Positions 52,601 through 61,293 of a stretch of DNA of 64,000 nucleotides are shown piece by piece. Below the pieces are notes generated by a model, which saw only the letters and a program-made list of their open reading frames with translations, searched no databases and was not told the DNA's origin. Source of the DNA: Sipunculus nudus. Lineage: Eukaryota > Annelida > Sipuncula > Golfingiida > Sipunculidae. The number at the start of each line of letters is the position of its first letter. Position 1 is the stretch's first letter. The translations under genes were made by a program, and so were the position numbers. The DNA lies in NCBI GenBank assembly GCA_026874595.1, contig CM049318.1, positions 16,480,241-16,544,240 of the forward strand, given 5' to 3'.

Positions 52601-54294
52601 TACATAAAATATCTCAGAATCAGTAAATTTGCTGCAAATTTGAAAAATATCAGGAAATTCCATGATTTCTCCCCAAAATTGCGTAACCATGGTAACAGCG
52701 AAATGAGGCAATTTTGCAGTGTTGGAAGTGGCCATGCAGTGGCAAATAAAACGGGCTACAGATTAGGTGCCTACGGCTATTTTTGACGAAGGTATGAAGA
52801 AAAAACCGTTTTTGAGCTTTTTGGTGACCCTGACCTTGACCCTTGACCGATCATGACCAAAAACAATAGGCTCCGAGAAGAACCGATTATACACTCTATC
52901 TATAAGTTTCAGGACGATTGGTGCAAAATTGTGGCCTGTAGAGCGGGGACATACAGACAAACAAACAAACGGAACTGATCAACATACTTGTCGAAATCTC
53001 TGATTCCGGCAAGCAATAAACTATAACGCGACAGAAATGGCAAACCGGCCCGCAAAGAGTGCCTGTGGTCACTTATTTTATACGGCGAACGCTATAATTT
53101 TTGCAGTCACGGGAAAGCGTGTCTGTCTTTCATACTAAAACGCGTGCATGCATGCGTGATGGCATATGTATTTGTGCATGCGGGTTTTAATTTTTACAAA
53201 GTTGCTAAAATTTGTGGGGACCGTGTACGACTAAACAAAAGAGGTCATGGGCAGAAAGGCCATGAAACGCCAATTCATATGGTGTACAGTTTATGTACCT
53301 AAAATGTGTAGTTTTGGAGATATGGTTAAACAATGATAGTAGGTACGGGGTTCCAGTGCAGCGCCCCCTAGCGGTAATTTTCCAAAAACTGAACAATTGC
53401 TTTCGAGATATTAGTATACTTCGTGGTATGTATCAGTTTCAAAAGGATGCCTGCATATCTGTGGCCTATAGGGCATGTCACCGTGAAATCGCGAAATCTC
53501 ATTCGACGAGAAACGGTGCGAGATTTTGCAGGGTTTTTGGTTGGATCACCGAGAACTCACCAAGGGCTACAAGATGCAAAAATTTTGACCTCTCTAGCAT
53601 AAAAACTGACAGAGTTAGAAGCTGAAAACTGCATATTTTCAAAATTCAAAGGTTTTACCCCAAAAATAGAGAAATCTGGCAATAGCGCACTTTGGCACCT
53701 ATGCGCAAAAACAAGCCCATGGACCCTAGTTTAAGGTGCTGTGATGGAAATGGCCTAATGTTTATTAGTTCTGGAGGTATAGCACCAAAACAAATTTTCA
53801 TGTTTTTTTCATCTGCAACGCCCCCTGGCGGCCATTTCCAAAATCTGAAAAACCCGTTTCGAGATATTCTTATGTTACATAAAATATCTCAGAATCAGTA
53901 AATTTGCTGCAGATTTGAAAAATATCAGGAAATTCCATGATTTCTCCCCAAAATTGCGTAACCATGGTAACAGCGAAATGAGGCAATTTTGCAGTGTTGG
54001 AAGTGGCCATGCAGTGGCAAATAAAACGGGCTACAGATTAGGTGCCTACGGCTATTTTTGACGAAGGTATGAAGAAAAAACCGTTTTTGAGCTTTTTGGT
54101 GACCCTGACCTTGACCCTTGACCGATCATGACCAAAAACAATAGGCTCCGAGAAGAACCGATTATACACTCTATCTATAAGTTTCAGGACGATTGGTGCA
54201 AAATTGTGGCCTGTAGAGCGGGGACATACAGACAAACAAACAAACGGAACTGATCAACATACTTGTCGAAATCTCTGATTCCGGCAAGCAACAA
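46645..54294. repeat. Two copies of a three-unit, 3,825-bp higher-order repeat
   Basis: Units 46645 and 50470 share GGATGCTTGC and AAAATACAAAGG. Units 47920 and 51745 share GGGGTTCCAGTG. Units 49195 and 53020 share GGGGTTCCAGTG plus GCTGCAGATTTG. Unit 45370 also has GCTGCAGATTTG, so it looks like the last member of a preceding trimer. Private changes such as AAATTACATG in unit 47920 and GGACGCC plus CTTATTCG in unit 49195 show some later divergence or conversion. Confidence 0.83.
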
Positions 54295-54423
54295 ACAGAC
54301 ATACGCAACTGAGCAATATGCTTGCCGAAATCTTTGATTCCGGCAAGCAACAAACAGACAAACAGACATACGCAACTGAGCAATATGCTTGCCGAAATCG
54401 AAGATTTCCGGCAAGCAATAAAA
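54253..54423. repeat. Three-copy hairpin microrepeat at end of array 2
   Basis: Right-arm CCGG starts at 54281 (end of the last unit), 54340 and 54408. The block resembles the start of each spacer but has only two added hairpins. It ends GCAAGCAATAAA and passes directly into non-repetitive DNA. It may be the true right terminus of the satellite-bearing element. Confidence 0.87.
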
Positions 54424-54600
54424 GGCGTTGGAAACGATTTATTAAAGCAGCCAGTTTGCGAATGATGCAATATAACGAAAAATGTGGCTCTATACAAGAT
54501 AGTTAATGTTATGGAGGAAAAAATACTAGTATACCCACAATATAATAAAATGTTTAGAGAAAAATACTAGTGTACCCCAGAAATCGTTATGCCTTAAGGA

Positions 54601-54602
<2 letters not shown>
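54424..54602. other. Start of unique flank
   Basis: First non-satellite DNA. It holds a short direct repeat, AAAAATACTAGTATACCC and AAAAATACTAGTGTACCCC, about 45 bp apart. No gene is seen. Confidence 0.6.

Positions 54603-54652
<50 letters not shown>
54603..54652. repeat. (AT)25 microsatellite
   Basis: Fifty bases of uninterrupted alternating A and T, beginning about 180 bases outside the end of the satellite domain. Confidence 0.97.
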
Positions 54653-54654
<2 letters not shown>

Positions 54655-55519
54655 TTTGATAACATTCAGCATCTGGGGGATAGTACATGCACGTGTACTG
54701 CGATTATTTGGTTACACGCTTATTTCTACGTTATGTACATGCAGTGATACCATGATACCGACTCAATGTATACATGTATAAGTCGGCTTTAATGTTCTAC
54801 ATATTTGGGATTTTCCCAGAAGCTGAATGGCATGTTTTACACGAAAAAATCAATCAATTGTATTGAACTTTCTATTACTGTCGTGGCCTTTACGACCCAC
54901 AGACCGGATACATGGATGGTCGTGGGCTTTGTCTGTTTTCCTTTGCTAGTGAGATTTATTAGTTCAATACTATAGACTTTTGATGTAAATTATCGGCTTG
55001 CAAAATTATCCAACAAAATAATTGTCGAAAAGTTAAAATTCGCAGTCGATAAAACTTTAATAATCTGTTTAAAAAGGCTAAATGAAAGAAGATAAATATA
55101 TTCTTTTACACACATGGATGTCGGGCTTTCGAAGTAATAATAATGTTATTTTTATTTCCAATGGATAAGATTTGAAATGCCTAGTCCTTTTACTATAATG
55201 AAACGTTTCTCACAATTTTAATTTATATTTGTTTATATTTTTTGTACTGTAATTATTTAATCAAATATGTGTTTTTCTGCGACACTCTTATTTGTTTTAT
55301 GAATATTAATCATACTTGAAAAAAATATTAAAATTTAAAATAAAACTTTCATGTAAATGTGAAACAACAGTCGATTTAATTGGTCCTGGTTTTTTCCGTG
55401 TCTCGTCCCGACCAGGGTGCCTTTCACTTTGCAGGGCTCGGGACCAAAAATACGTTCAAAGTAAGTTGGATAATAATGCTAACAAATTCACTTGAAATTA
55501 AATATGTTCAGTGTCATTG
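54653..55519. other. AT-rich unique intergenic DNA
   Basis: Strongly AT-rich with many stops in all frames. No splice-bounded coding segment or RNA gene is recognised. GCAGGGCTCGGGACC near 55431 looks faintly like a hAT transposon end, but I see no partner. Confidence 0.6.
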
Positions 55520-55639
55520 GCGTGGGAACCGGGAAGGGGGGGGGGGGGCATACGGGGCGATTGCCTCCCCAACTTTTGTGCTCGGGCGGGGGGGGGGGGG
55601 GTAATAATATAGTTTCACCCCCCCCCCCCCCCCCCCCCC
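55520..55639. repeat. G and C homopolymer cluster, probable transposon remnant
   Basis: Runs of 13 G (55536-55548), 14 G (55588-55601) and 22 C (55618-55639) lie within 105 bases. GCGTGGGAACCGGG and GCCTCCCCAACTTTTGTG beside the runs resemble ends of G-run-bearing non-autonomous elements common in invertebrate genomes. The two small ORFs across it (Gly- or Pro-rich) are low-complexity artefacts. Run lengths may be unreliable in assembly. Confidence 0.7.
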
Positions 55640-55941
55640 GCAATTATTTGATGGCCTTATATAACGGATCATTTAAAAAAGCAATGACAGACATTTGATC
55701 TGTGGTTTCAGAAGATGGAATTAACAATTTTTCTTTGAGTTCTTCATTACTGGAATTGAAATGTACATGAGTTTTCTTGATATCGACAACTATGAGCGAG
55801 TCGTTTTGAAAATGACAACTGCGCAAGTCGTTTACCGAAATGCGGGTCTTTTTGTGAACTTGACAAATATTCGGGTCGTTTTAAAACTGCATGGGGTCGT
55901 GTGAAATTGACACGCGTTGTGTTAAGTCGAGGCGAGGCGAC
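55640..55941. other. Unique intergenic DNA
   Basis: No coding exon, RNA gene or repeat is recognised. Several GGGTCGTTTT-like words recur near 55860 and 55875. Confidence 0.5.
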
Positions 55942-56003
55942 ATGTCACGCGACAAGTCGCATAACACGCTTGTTTCTTTTTCCTGCGACTTGTCGCGCGA
56001 CAT
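55942..56003. repeat. Strong inverted repeat, 20-bp arms
   Basis: Arm 1 (55942-55961) and arm 2 (55984-56003) are complementary at 19 of 20 positions around a 22-base loop rich in T. Arm 1 reads ATGTCACGCGACAAGTCGCA. It is CpG-rich in AT-rich surroundings. It could form a stable hairpin RNA or cruciform, or be a miniature element. No function can be assigned. Confidence 0.88.
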
Positions 56004-56260
56004 CAGGCCCAGTGTCGGGGTAAAAGCCAACGAATATATAACGATTGATCATGTTATCCTGCATGTGATAATGTGACCGTCCATGGTTTCACCGTGTCTG
56101 ATGAGAGGGCCATCTGTTTTGCGCGGTCGACAGGTAACTCAGAAAAAGTTGTGTAGCTATCCCAAAATACCTATATGCCTATTATTCTTACATATCTATA
56201 TTTTACAGAATATGTACATGTCCTATGCTGAATACAGTTTTCGTCACACGCACATATATT

Positions 56261-56402
56261 GCTGCAGTCTTGCAGCTCTGACATAAGTAAACACTGATCA
56301 AGCGCTGCAGCCTCTGGCAGGGAGAGTCTTTGCTGCAGTCTTGCAGCGCTGACATATATAGTAAACAATACAAGCGCTGCAGCCTCTGGCGGGGAGAGTC
56401 TA
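56261..56402. repeat. 71-bp direct tandem duplication
   Basis: Two copies start at GCTGCAGTCTTGCAG (56261 and 56332). Each also contains AAGCGCTGCAGCCTCTGGC and GGGAGAGTCT. Copies differ at about ten positions. GCTGCAG occurs twice per copy in opposite contexts, so each copy can fold on itself. Confidence 0.87.
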
Positions 56403-56573
56403 TATACTATTTAAGTTTTACGGATCCGTACAGACCCTCAGACACGTATGTGCCTTGTGAAGCGTGAGGACACCAAACAGACCTCACATATTATAATTGT
56501 TACAGATGCTCAGACTCCGTTGGGACCAAAACTTTTGCTGGATGATCAGCATTAATAAAGTATGGGCACTTAC
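56403..56573. other. Flank of exon-like fragment
   Basis: Unique sequence. Read on the minus strand it follows a GTAAGT donor-like site and would be intron if the fragment at 56574-56827 were an exon. Confidence 0.4.
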
Positions 56574-56827
56574 TCTGGATGAAGTCAGATATTGCATCGT
56601 CTCCGTCTGGCCGATTGCGCTTTCCGGTTGGAACAACCAATAGGAATTTAGCATCATTGACAATAAGCGATGTATGATGGGAAGGATGCTTATAAAAATA
56701 TGGTCTATCCTAGTGCGCGGCACTGGCATTCCTGGGAAAAGCCCCCCTGAATTCATCTTTTGCATAGATTGCCCACCTAATTTGCATGGGATTCCTTTTC
56801 CGGCGGTGTCCAGTTGGCATGAAACAT
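56574..56827 (-). pseudogene. Exon-like fragment with one in-frame stop
   Basis: On the minus strand a pyrimidine-rich tract and CAG precede 56827, and CAGA is followed by GTAAGTGCC at 56573-56565, so the segment has good acceptor and donor context. Starting at 56826 one frame gives 38 residues (CFMPTGHRRKRNPMQ...), then TAG at 56712-56710, then about 45 residues including HHTSLIVNDAKFLLVVPTGK and DDAISDFIQ. Charge pattern and lack of other stops look coding, but the family is not recognised. A different minus-strand frame is open for 159 codons across the region and is less protein-like. It may be a decayed exon, a transposon piece or chance. Confidence 0.25.
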
Positions 56828-57022
56828 CTGAACCCCGGCAGTTCAAAGGATGAAAAAAAAAACATTTACAGGCGCACATAAAGGTGATATATCGATTTAA
56901 TTTGATACATAAAATGTTTATTTCTATATATAAATACAAGATTTCTTCTCTATCGCACAACAAGCAGTGGTATAACTATTTCATGATACAGGTCCCTCCA
57001 TGTACCGCAGGATGAACTCTCA
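56828..57022. other. Unique intergenic DNA
   Basis: AT-rich, including an A10 run near 56854. No feature is recognised beyond the possible minus-strand acceptor region. Confidence 0.5.
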
Positions 57023-57081
57023 CCGCCAGACGGTCGGACTCCATATCACATAAATGGAGTCCGTACGTCCGTACGTGGCGG
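57023..57081. repeat. Nested palindrome
   Basis: Inner arms CGGACTCCAT (57035-57044) and ATGGAGTCCG (57054-57063) are perfectly complementary around 9 bases. Outer CCGCCA (57023-57028) and TGGCGG (57076-57081) also pair. GTACGTCCGTACGT on the right side is itself partly self-complementary. It could be a hairpin RNA, a cruciform or a small element core. Confidence 0.75.
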
Positions 57082-57740
57082 ACTAGCACATATATTGATA
57101 AATTTAATGTTAACATACAATATCATGGTTGAATCCTTGAAGTAATGGTAGATGCATGTAGTTTTTATCATAGTTTTGTAGTTCTGTTCATGTTGAGCGA
57201 CATATCAAAGCCCCCACCCCCCTTCCCCGCGGTCTCATCCAGTACCCTGGATTAACCAATCAGAAAGCTCTCCCTCGGTTGCGATGCCATGGTTGCCATG
57301 GTTAACTGACAGTTTGCCACAATCTTTGGTTGCATGGTGGATGGCTTAAGAACTGGCCAACCAGTTGAAATGCTGGAGATGTTGTCAATGTATATTTGAA
57401 TTAGAGGATTTGGCAGGGCTTGTTGCTTGTAAAAAGTCATAGTTCATACCCAAAAATGAGCCCCCAGAAACTTTTTTTTTTACTTTTCTTTGGTAAAAAT
57501 CTAATGTATATCCACATCTTGAAATGTTATATATCATGCGGACTGTCAGTGACCTGCTTGATCGGCGGACCCTTAATTTATTAATGAATACTTATCAATA
57601 ATTACTTTTATTGGTCAATAGGCTCTATGATCGGTCTATAAATTTATACACTTAAGTCTAAACACACGCTGATCAGCGAAATAGCCAAGTTGCACATAGC
57701 ACTAATCTTGGCGTTGATCAGCGGAATAGTTAAGTGTCGT
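57082..57740. other. Unique DNA upstream of the possible promoter
   Basis: No gene is seen. It contains CCATGGTTGCCATGGTT near 57287, an imperfect RFX-like palindrome, and two TGATCAGCG-containing segments (about 57670 and 57714) followed by GAAATAGCCAAGT and GGAATAGTTAAGT, an old short duplication. Confidence 0.5.
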
Positions 57741-57790
57741 CATATATATTTTTGGTCGTCCCGAGTCCGGAAGTAAAAAAGGTGATAATT
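57741..57790 (+). promoter_or_regulatory. Possible promoter with ETS-type motif
   Basis: CATATATATTTTT is followed by CCCGAGT and then CCGGAAGT at 57767-57774, a perfect ETS-family motif of the kind often found at animal transcription starts. It lies about 70 bases before a consensus splice donor and 3.3 kb before a coding exon on the same strand. The assignment is inference. Confidence 0.28.
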
Positions 57791-57840
57791 AAATTTGTGC
57801 CTTTTCAAGGTAGAGACCGTTAAATCTTCTCCATACAAAC
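57791..57840 (+). other. Possible untranslated first exon
   Basis: The segment ends ACAAAC at 57840 and is followed by GTGAGT, a consensus 5' splice site. If joined to the exon at 61025, the start codon context becomes ACAATGG, with A at -3 and G at +4, a good animal context. The 5' boundary is not visible. Confidence 0.28.
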
Positions 57841-58235
57841 GTGAGTCATGATTTTATTGTTTATCTTAGGTTTATATTTGACTGCTTATATCTAAAGTTT
57901 ATATCATTATTAACAGAGTTCACACTAACTCGTTCCACTGTGTGAACTACTGTCATGTGGGCCAGTTAATTCCCGGCCGGTTCACATGTAACGTGTGTTT
58001 TAGCATATTAATTTGAACCCGTTTCCTAATTGTTTGTCGTTGTTTTTGTGTCCTTGTACGGGTTTGAGTACAGGAGAGCTAATACACGAGTCTGACAATG
58101 CCACAGGTCAGTGTGGTCATGCTCAAAGTTGGGAAGTGTACTTCTCAGTGTTATGTGTTATGTCCCGGCCGAGTGGATCAGTGTGCACAGAGTCTGAGGC
58201 CAGACATAAACAAACATGTGTTCAAGTTTGGCCAG
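57841..58235. other. Probable first intron, 5' part
   Basis: The 58013-58279 stretch is open in one plus frame (88 codons, Cys-rich) and in a second overlapping frame. Neither has clear splice borders. I regard it as intronic or as part of an older insertion. Confidence 0.4.
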
Positions 58236-58328
58236 TTGAGACCACTAGCATTGGGTTGGAGGGGCATAGCCAGGATTGAGGGAGGGGAGGGGGCCATGAT
58301 CAGTGGCCAAGCCAGAAATTCGAAAACA

Positions 58329-58345
58329 GGGGGGGGGGGGGGGGG
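58329..58345 (+). repeat. G17 run
   Basis: Seventeen consecutive G on the plus strand inside the inverted-repeat element, with G-quadruplex potential. Confidence 0.9.
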
Positions 58346-58404
58346 TAATAGGGGCACATGTATGGGCACTATGAAAACCGTTATAAAAACATGTATATGC
58401 ATGT

Positions 58405-58410
58405 ATATAT

Positions 58411-58443
<33 letters not shown>

Positions 58444-58444
58444 A
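58405..58444. repeat. Interrupted (AT)n microsatellite
   Basis: Alternating A and T with one ATAAAT interruption, inside the inverted-repeat element. Confidence 0.9.
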
Positions 58445-58886
58445 TTATTAATAATATTATTACTATAGGTTATATATTTTAGTGTATAAAAATATGATTT
58501 TTATTTTAATTTCAAATTATGAACCATGGTTTGATTAAGATTAGTTACAAGTACATGGGGAGGGTATGGTAGGGGGTATCCCCCTCCCATATTGGGAAAT
58601 TTTTTGAATATTAAATGTGAGGAGGACATTTTGAGGCAATTTCTACAAAAAAATGAGGATTTCCTGTTCCTGTATGTCTTTGCATCATGTAGTCAAACTG
58701 TAGATAGGGTATATATTTAATATATATATTTCTTCAAAATTATTATATAAAATTTCAATTGTTTTTAAACAAGTCAATGGTGCAAAGGCGCATTTACGTT
58801 TGTAACTTGCAAAATATTATCTTTAAATGTAATGCTCGGAGTGAAATATCTGATGTGTTGAAGTTTTATGTTAAACTTTGCATTTT

Positions 58887-59034
58887 AACAGGTTTCTTAG
58901 TCTCGACAGCACACAAGACTCCTAAGATCACAGACTGCAAGTTTGAGTACCGGTATCACCAGAGCCGTGAGATTGTTCACGGTCCACCCCATCCAGGGCC
59001 TGTTGTTCTGCAGGAAAATTGGGAAATTAGATAA
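58887..59034 (+). other. Coding-like segment inside the element
   Basis: It is preceded by TTTTAACAG, a good acceptor. The open frame reads about 48 residues with the core KITDCKFEYRYHQSREIVHG, then a Pro-rich stretch, ending at TAG in the 59032-59034 codon. No donor is obvious before the stop. It could be a captured exon, a terminal exon or chance. The family is not recognised. Confidence 0.22.
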
Positions 59035-59140
59035 AATGAGAGATACTGCAATCTGCCACTGATAGCAAATTAGTATTAGATTAAGTAAAATTAAGTAAAA
59101 AAGGACAGTGAGTACGCGAGTACTGGATGTGACTGGGGGT

Positions 59141-59157
59141 GGGGGGGGGGGGGGGGG
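59141..59157 (+). repeat. G17 run
   Basis: Second 17-base G run of the element, on the same strand as the first, shortly before the right inverted repeat. Confidence 0.9.
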
Positions 59158-59207
59158 CATGGCCCCCTGCGGCCCTCCCTGGCTATGCCCCTTGGTTGTG
59201 GTCTCAA

Positions 59208-59446
59208 ACCTGTGACTGAGTGAGGACAGCCTGTCAGACTAGCTTATAATGATTATATTAATTGTTGGCCAGGGTCTGTTGAAGGGGCCTAATCACCTAT
59301 CTGAATTTTATAAACTGTAGGGAAACCCTTGGAGCTATTATAAAAATAGGCCAGAAAACGTGGATATCACCGCTCACAGGCTGCTTGTTTTGTTTATGTC
59401 AACGTGTTTACAATATGTGGGGGCCTGCCAACAAAACTGGGGTCAA
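59208..59446. other. Intronic or intergenic unique DNA
   Basis: No feature is recognised. Confidence 0.5.
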
Positions 59447-59606
59447 TTCAGATTTTTCAATTCCAATTCATTTCCAATTCAAGATTTTTTATGAAACTTC
59501 AATTCCAATTCAATTCATTGTACTGAAGAAAAATATCAATTCCAATTCAATTCTAATAATTTTTATTCAATTCAAATTGAATTCGCAATTAAAAAAGTTT
59601 CATTCA
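59447..59606. repeat. Degenerate CAATTC minisatellite
   Basis: CAATTC and TTCAATTCC words recur about a dozen times in 160 bases. The plus-strand ORF across it (rich in Ile, Asn, Phe) is a product of the repeat. Confidence 0.85.
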
Positions 59607-60114
59607 TTTAAATAAATATTATTGGCGTGTAGCAAATGTTATCACAGGAGTTTGTTTACTTTTTCAGTTTTGTTCAGAATTGGTTGAATTTGCTCCAAGT
59701 CTAAATAAAATATCATTAAATGCAAATTTTGGGAATAAGCTTCTTGTTTGTGAATTGTTGCCCCAGCGCAAGATCAGACCTCTGGTCATAGTTTCTTGTT
59801 ATGGTAAACATACACACTTGTACATACAGACCGTTTACTTACACACAGAACCATAACAATGTATTAAATTTGAATTTGAGAAAATATTTTCATGTGCAAA
59901 GATGGTTTTGCAGGGCAACTTTGAAGTTTTTGTCCTACATACCATTAGGGGGGAGGGGATGATCACTGTTATATCCCCTAACATTGGTCAGGTCAACAAA
60001 CTAAGTGCCTTAGAATGAGCACTCATGTATTATAAAACTTAATGATTTTAGTCGGTGGTAGTCAGTGGGATGTACTATGATACCTCATGGCTGTTGCTTG
60101 TTCTGACCAGTAAA
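59607..60114. other. Unique DNA, probably intron 1
   Basis: AT-rich with no exon, RNA gene or repeat recognised. A GGGGGGAGGGGATG stretch lies near 59948. Confidence 0.5.
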
Positions 60115-60128
60115 CTGCCCTCTAGAGG
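60115..60128 (-). promoter_or_regulatory. Isolated CTCF-like site in the unique flank
   Basis: The minus strand reads CCTCTAGAGGGCAG, 13 of 14 matches to the CTCF core (third base T). It is unrelated in flanking sequence to the satellite sites and has the same orientation. A single match of this quality can occur by chance in a long sequence. Confidence 0.25.
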
Positions 60129-61024
60129 TAATCAGAACCACTGCTCACCAGGTAGATAACAGGCTGGTCCAAGCATACACCCATCTCTGGTGTGCTAAAT
60201 TTGTTGATACAAACAATTCAGGAGCAATGGTTTAATTAGAAGCATTTAGGCTGCAGTGGTATCATGTTCCATGTGTCACCCATGAGAGGCGTTTGTGTTT
60301 GATATAAGGGGAGATATTTGAGTTGGACCCTGAAGTTACTTCAGAATCACACCCATTAACCAAAACATGTTTACACCAGGTGCCACATGGTATAGTTTGT
60401 GTACATTTACACTGCCCCATCACTGATATTGTGTCACAATGTAGAGTTCCCCGGGTTTAACCAATTATCTAACAAAAAGGCAATAATATTCTTTTTAACC
60501 ATAATATATTTAGATTTTAAGTTTTGAATTCAAGCTCTATATGTGCTCCATTTACTGAATTATTGTGTTTTACAATTCCCATGCGCAACAGATCAGTTTC
60601 AGCATACCAGCGTGTTGAGTCCACAAGCATTTGCAGGTTTATCCTTAATTGAGTCATAGATCTAGACCTTCTGTATGGAGCATGGGAAGACTGTGCCCCA
60701 CGGCTATGTTTTATTCACAAATGGGCCTTTATGGATTTCAATGGGGCCAATTAAGAAGCAAATAGATTTTGGTGTGGATCTGAACATGATCTGGATTCAG
60801 GAACCTCATTAAGGAATATTCAAAAGTGTCACTTATGCACGAATGAACCTAGGCATATGGGCCAATTAAATTTGTGAATGCAGAGACAGGTTGGGGAGCA
60901 ACACACAGTAGGAACCCCTGCATGGATTACATTCCTAAAAATGCAGATTTCTAGTTTAACGCATTACAATCATGAAACATATGATTTAACAACTAATTGC
61001 TATCTCTCATATTTAATTCTTCAG
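60129..61024. other. Unique DNA, probably end of intron 1
   Basis: No convincing exon is seen. It ends with ATTTAATTCTTCAG at 61011-61024, a fair branch and acceptor region for the exon at 61025. Confidence 0.5.
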
Positions 61025-61293
61025 AATGGATTGTACACCAAAAGCTGGAGGAGGAAGAGTAGAACAGGAGGTAGCAGCTGAAGCGCCAGGAGAACTTGTG
61101 GTCAGCTTTAATAAAAGTGACAGACAGGTTTCTCCAACACCCCTGGTTCAGTGTACATACTCTGTCAACCAGCGACACTCACCAGTGGCTCAGAACCTGG
61201 AGTACGAGAACCAGCAGGTGTACACAGGACCAAACCTACAGCATGGCACAGGGTTTGATACAGCAGGGGTCCCAGTCACCAGAGAGTATGGAG
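61025..61293 (+). CDS. First coding exon of an unrecognised gene
   Basis: An acceptor CTTCAG ends at 61024, and ATG follows at 61026. The frame encodes 89 residues from MDCTPKAGGGRVEQEVAAEA to GVPVTREYG plus one base of a split codon, then GTATAT acts as donor at 61294. The protein is polar, rich in Gln, Val, Gly and Pro, with no transmembrane segment or signal peptide, and is probably an unstructured N-terminus. The split G joins GG of the next exon at 62692 to keep the frame and give glycine. No known domain is recognised. It is partial because later exons lie beyond the window. Confidence 0.6.

Larger units (their letters stand above)
29208..54294. repeat. Array 2 of the 1,274/1,275-bp satellite
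   Basis: Twenty head-to-tail units. A truncated unit (29208-30073) is followed by full units starting at 30074, 31348, 32622, 33896, 35171, 36446, 37721, 38995, 40270, 41545, 42820, 44095, 45370, 46645, 47920, 49195, 50470, 51745 and 53020. The first three full units are type a and match array 1. From about 33.76 kb new variants (c, d, e) appear. All units keep both CTCF-like sites, the X-box and the half-site cluster in one orientation. No gene is supported: ORF lengths simply follow variant bases. Confidence 0.96.
58236..59207. mobile_element. Inverted-repeat-bounded element (972 bp)
   Basis: Left TTGAGACCAC (58236-58245) and right GTGGTCTCAA (59198-59207) are perfect complements. Inside them GGGGCATAGCCAGG (58261-58274) and CCTGGCTATGCCCC (59178-59191) are also perfect complements. 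The gap between the pairs is 15 bases on the left and 6 on the right. The interior has two 17-base G runs, an (AT)n stretch and a short coding-like segment. This looks like a non-autonomous DNA transposon, possibly hAT-like. No clear target-site duplication was found and no transposase is present. Confidence 0.55.

Noticed and set aside
1-54294. Recurrent ORFs of 62-146 codons on both strands in every unit and spacer module
   Set aside because: They overlap one another on opposite strands, change length with single variant bases and show no family resemblance. They follow from repeated DNA with few stops.
55380-55698. Gly- and Pro-rich ORFs
   Set aside because: They are translations of the G and C homopolymer runs.
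58013-58279. 88-codon Cys-rich ORF and overlapping 108-codon ORF
   Set aside because: Two overlapping frames are equally open, neither has convincing splice sites, and both run into the G17 or AT repeat.
59385-59615. 76-codon ORF
   Set aside because: It is produced by the CAATTC minisatellite.
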